Shown here one piece after another: positions 58,594 to 64,000 of a DNA stretch of 64,000 nucleotides; within the stretch, counting starts at the first letter, position 1; each line of letters begins with the position of its first letter. Source of the stretch: Deinococcus metallilatus. GTDB taxonomy: Bacteria; Deinococcota; Deinococci; Deinococcales; Deinococcaceae. Both the position numbers and the translations under genes were made by a program. Below the pieces are notes generated by a model. The model did no database searches, had not been told where the DNA came from, and saw only the letters and a list, made by a program, of their open reading frames with translations. The stretch is from contig NZ_CP038512.1 of assembly GCF_004758605.1 (NCBI RefSeq), forward strand, positions 768,501 through 832,500, in the 5' to 3' direction.

Positions 58594-58643
58594 AGCGGTG
58601 AGCCGTCAGCCGTCAGCGGTCAGCTTTGCTTGCTGGCGGCTGG
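58594..58643. repeat. dispersed GCTGA-rich intergenic repeat
   Basis: The longest copy here, read as GCCGTCAGCCGTCAGCGGTC followed by AGCTTTGC. It fills most of the gap between the DUF104-like gene and rsmI. The complementary orientation is seen at 17173 and 36041. Confidence 0.5.
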
Positions 58644-58676
58644 GCGCCGGTTGCGGGCTGCTCAGGCAGGCCCGCC

Positions 58677-59513
<837 letters not shown>

Positions 59514-59570
59514 CGCTCCCTTCTTTCCTGGCCCGGCTCTCCCGGGCACGGCCCCTGCCGAGGACCTCCC

Positions 59571-60581
<1,011 letters not shown>

Positions 60582-60584
60582 AAC

Positions 60585-60635
60585 AGATTGAAGCCTGCCC
60601 GACCTCTTTTTCTCCTGCGGGACAGGCTTCAATCT
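60585..60635 (+). terminator. long inverted repeat just after pfkA
   Basis: The left arm AGATTGAAGCCTGCCCG (60585-60601) and right arm CGGGACAGGCTTCAATCT (60618-60635) pair over 17 bases with one bulge. The loop contains TTTTT. The hairpin could stop transcription or stabilise the pfkA 3' end. The T-run is in the loop and not behind the stem, which is unusual for a terminator. Confidence 0.6.
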
Positions 60636-60740
60636 AGGCGGATGCGGGGAGGCAGAAAGACGGGTTCCCCGTTGTGAAAGCGCATCCTCCGCTGGTGGCG
60701 GGAGGGACGGGAACCGGATGGAATCCGTCTGAACGGAGAC

Positions 60741-60784
60741 AAGAAGAGGGCCGCCCCACGGACAAGCGGGGCGGCCCTCTTCTT
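60741..60784. terminator. strong bidirectional terminator between pfkA and the binding-protein gene
   Basis: A perfect 17-pair stem AAGAAGAGGGCCGCCCC/GGGGCGGCCCTCTTCTT with a ten-base loop. A- and T-rich ends on both sides allow it to work in both directions. Confidence 0.85.
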
Positions 60785-60798
60785 GCCTGATGAGTTTG

Positions 60799-61968
<1,170 letters not shown>

Positions 61969-62160
61969 GGTTCCTCCTGTGAACCTAAGCGGTGGGATTG
62001 AGAGGACCAGGATACCCAAAAGCAGATTAGCCATCTAAGCAAAGGCTGAAGCCATCGCCTGGAGGCCGCACAGCTGGGCGTTCCGTTTCTGGCTCTTCTG
62101 GATACGTAATACTGGATACAGATTGAAGGACCCCTGCTCACGTGAGGAAGACTTGCCTAG

Positions 62161-63204
62161 ATGGGACATGCCACAGCCACCGTCGCAGCTCAGCAGCAGC
62201 CTCCCTGCGGAGGGACGGCGGCGTTGCCCGCCCTCTCGCTGGCCTTCGCCCTCCTGGCGCTCGGCTGGGGGCTGCTGGCCCGCGCCCGCTCCGAGACGTG
62301 GTGGTGGGTGGCGGCGCTGGACGCGGTCCCGCCGCAGGTCCTGCTGCCGGTGCCGCTGCTGCTGGCCTGGTGGGCGCTGCGGAGGCGGAGGTGGGGCTGG
62401 GCCGGGGTGAACGCTGCTGTGGTGGCGGCATTTACAGTGGGGCAGGTGGGGTTGGTGCTGCCGCACGGTTCTTCGGGCACCGGGGCAAGCGGCACCCCGC
62501 TCCGGGTCCTGACGTTGAACACGGACTTTGCCGGGACGGACCCGGCGCGGCTGGCTGCCCTCGCCCGGCGTGAGCGGGTTGATCTTCTGACGCTTCAGGA
62601 AGCCCTCGGCCGTGACCGCGAGGCGGGCTACGAGGTGCGGGTGCGCGCGGCCTTCCCCGGCTGGACACTGACCCGCCATGACGAACTGCTGACGCTCTCG
62701 CGGTGGCCCGTGCTGGCCTCGCGCGTCATCTCCTTTCCGCGCTCACCCCACGCGGTCCTGCTGACGCGCGTGCGGGTGGCCGGGCAGACCGTGATCGTGG
62801 TGAACACACACCTGCCCACGCTCGGCCTTCTGCCCAGTGCCAGCGACACCCGCCTCGGCCGCGCTCTGCCGCAGCGGGTCGCCCGCCGCCTCTCCGTCCG
62901 GCGCGACTTCGTGGAGGTCGTGGAGCGCGTGCTGAGAGACGGGCCCGGCCCTGTGATCCTGGCCGGTGACCTGAACGCCCCGCCACGCGGCGAACTGCAC
63001 GCCCGGCTGCGTGTCCTGGGCCTGACCGACACTTTTCAGGCGGGCGGCGCCGGTTTCGGCTTCACACACCACGCCCGCTTCGGGCACTCGCGCATCGACT
63101 CTGTGTGGACGCGCGGCACCCTGGCCGAACGGGTCACTCCGCTCCCCGACCTGCTGAGCGACCACCGCGCGCTCCTGGCCGCGCTCCGCCTGCCCGCGCC
63201 CTGA
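62161..63204 (+). CDS. membrane-anchored endonuclease/exonuclease/phosphatase (EEP) family protein
   Basis: A 347-residue protein. Three membrane spans (about 24-40, 53-71 and 81-99) precede an EEP catalytic domain with LRVLTLNTDF, LLTLQEALG (metal Glu), VVNTHLP, ILAGDLNAPPRG, HSRIDSVWTRG and the final SDHRALLAAL. This arrangement is found in bacterial membrane EEP proteins of unknown substrate, possibly lipid or nucleotide phosphodiesters. GAGGAAG lies 11 bases before the ATG. Its hairpin terminator faces ftsZ. Confidence 0.88.
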   Translation: MGHATATVAAQQQPPCGGTAALPALSLAFALLALGWGLLARARSETWWWVAALDAVPPQVLLPVPLLLAWWALRRRRWGWAGVNAAVVAAFTVGQVGLVLPHGSSGTGASGTPLRVLTLNTDFAGTDPARLAALARRERVDLLTLQEALGRDREAGYEVRVRAAFPGWTLTRHDELLTLSRWPVLASRVISFPRSPHAVLLTRVRVAGQTVIVVNTHLPTLGLLPSASDTRLGRALPQRVARRLSVRRDFVEVVERVLRDGPGPVILAGDLNAPPRGELHARLRVLGLTDTFQAGGAGFGFTHHARFGHSRIDSVWTRGTLAERVTPLPDLLSDHRALLAALRLPAP

Positions 63205-63212
63205 AAGAGGAA

Positions 63213-63247
63213 GGGGGCCGCGAGCGTCTGCCCCGGCCCCCCTTTCC
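63213..63247. terminator. hairpin between convergent EEP and ftsZ genes
   Basis: The stem GGGGGCC/GGCCCCC with a 15-base loop is followed by CTTTCCCC. It lies nine bases after the EEP stop and 20 bases before the ftsZ stop. Confidence 0.65.
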
Positions 63248-63267
63248 CCTAACGCCTAACCCCTTCC

Positions 63268-64000
<733 letters not shown>

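Overview
The window reads as a stretch of chromosome from a Deinococcus species. It is GC-rich and compact. It carries several genes typical of the genus: a proofreading-less DNA polymerase I, DinB and Uma2 paralogues, PRC-barrel and DUF937 proteins, and a fasciclin-repeat protein. At least twenty genes have no good Shine-Dalgarno sequence but have a TANNNT -10 hexamer only 5-8 bases before the start codon. This is the leaderless-mRNA layout established for Deinococcus. The species cannot be fixed from sequence reading alone.

Layout. 1-1660: start of rpsA (leftward), tRNA-Gln(CUG) with a clear promoter and terminator, a broken tyrosine-integrase tail beside it, and ndk. 1.7-8.2 kb: lipoprotein, membrane protein, DinB, nitroreductase, aldo/keto reductase plus cupin, type III polyketide synthase, two small hydrophilic proteins and a CoA-transferase. 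8.4-11.2 kb: aconitase. 11.2-12.9 kb: a patch with an AT-rich secreted orphan, a Uma2 nuclease and a membrane protein. 12.9-20 kb: an enolase-superfamily enzyme coupled to a P-loop protein, a tiny membrane protein next to a PRC-barrel protein with internal repeats, a NatAB-type exporter and a helix-turn-helix regulator. 20-27 kb: PII-like cyclic-di-AMP receptor, aldo/keto reductase, propeller protein, HAD phosphatase, polA and a secreted zinc protease. 27-34 kb: glmM, a His-rich protein overlapping a phosphotransferase, a YcaQ-type and an AAG-type DNA glycosylase with a gene fragment between them, and a polysaccharide deacetylase with a beta-rich tail. 33.7-37.9 kb: a four-gene leftward ABC operon whose last gene is frameshifted, then a DUF937 protein. 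38-45.4 kb: cysteine synthase, phosphoesterase, triple-fasciclin protein and ftsK. 45.5-51.3 kb: JAMM peptidase, nucleoside hydrolase plus alpha-galactosidase, FKBP, signal peptidase, DUF1684, S4 and DUF2071 proteins. 51.4-53.6 kb: a three-gene operon encoding a cohesin-like lipoprotein, a linker-rich secreted protein and a dockerin protein. 53.8-64 kb: PreP-like M16 protease, barrel-like protein, rlmH, rsmI, pfkA, a Liv-type binding protein, a membrane-anchored EEP phosphatase and the 3' part of ftsZ.

How it fits together. Most of the window is housekeeping: translation and rRNA modification (rpsA, rlmH, rsmI, tRNA), division (ftsK, ftsZ), central carbon metabolism (acnA, pfkA, glmM), cysteine synthesis, and DNA replication and repair (polA and two glycosylases). 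Interspersed are envelope and secreted proteins: lipoproteins, fasciclin, dockerin/cohesin, deacetylase and exporters. Small disordered hydrophilic proteins are also present, in keeping with a desiccation-tolerant multilayered-envelope organism.

The most unusual items are the cohesin-like/dockerin operon, a palindromic intergenic repeat family (two copies, one lying exactly between two divergent leaderless promoters), a one-base frameshift in the ABC operon, a PRC-barrel protein with RNA-polymerase-beta'-like repeats, and an integrase remnant next to tRNA-Gln. No CRISPR array, complete prophage or intact insertion sequence was seen.
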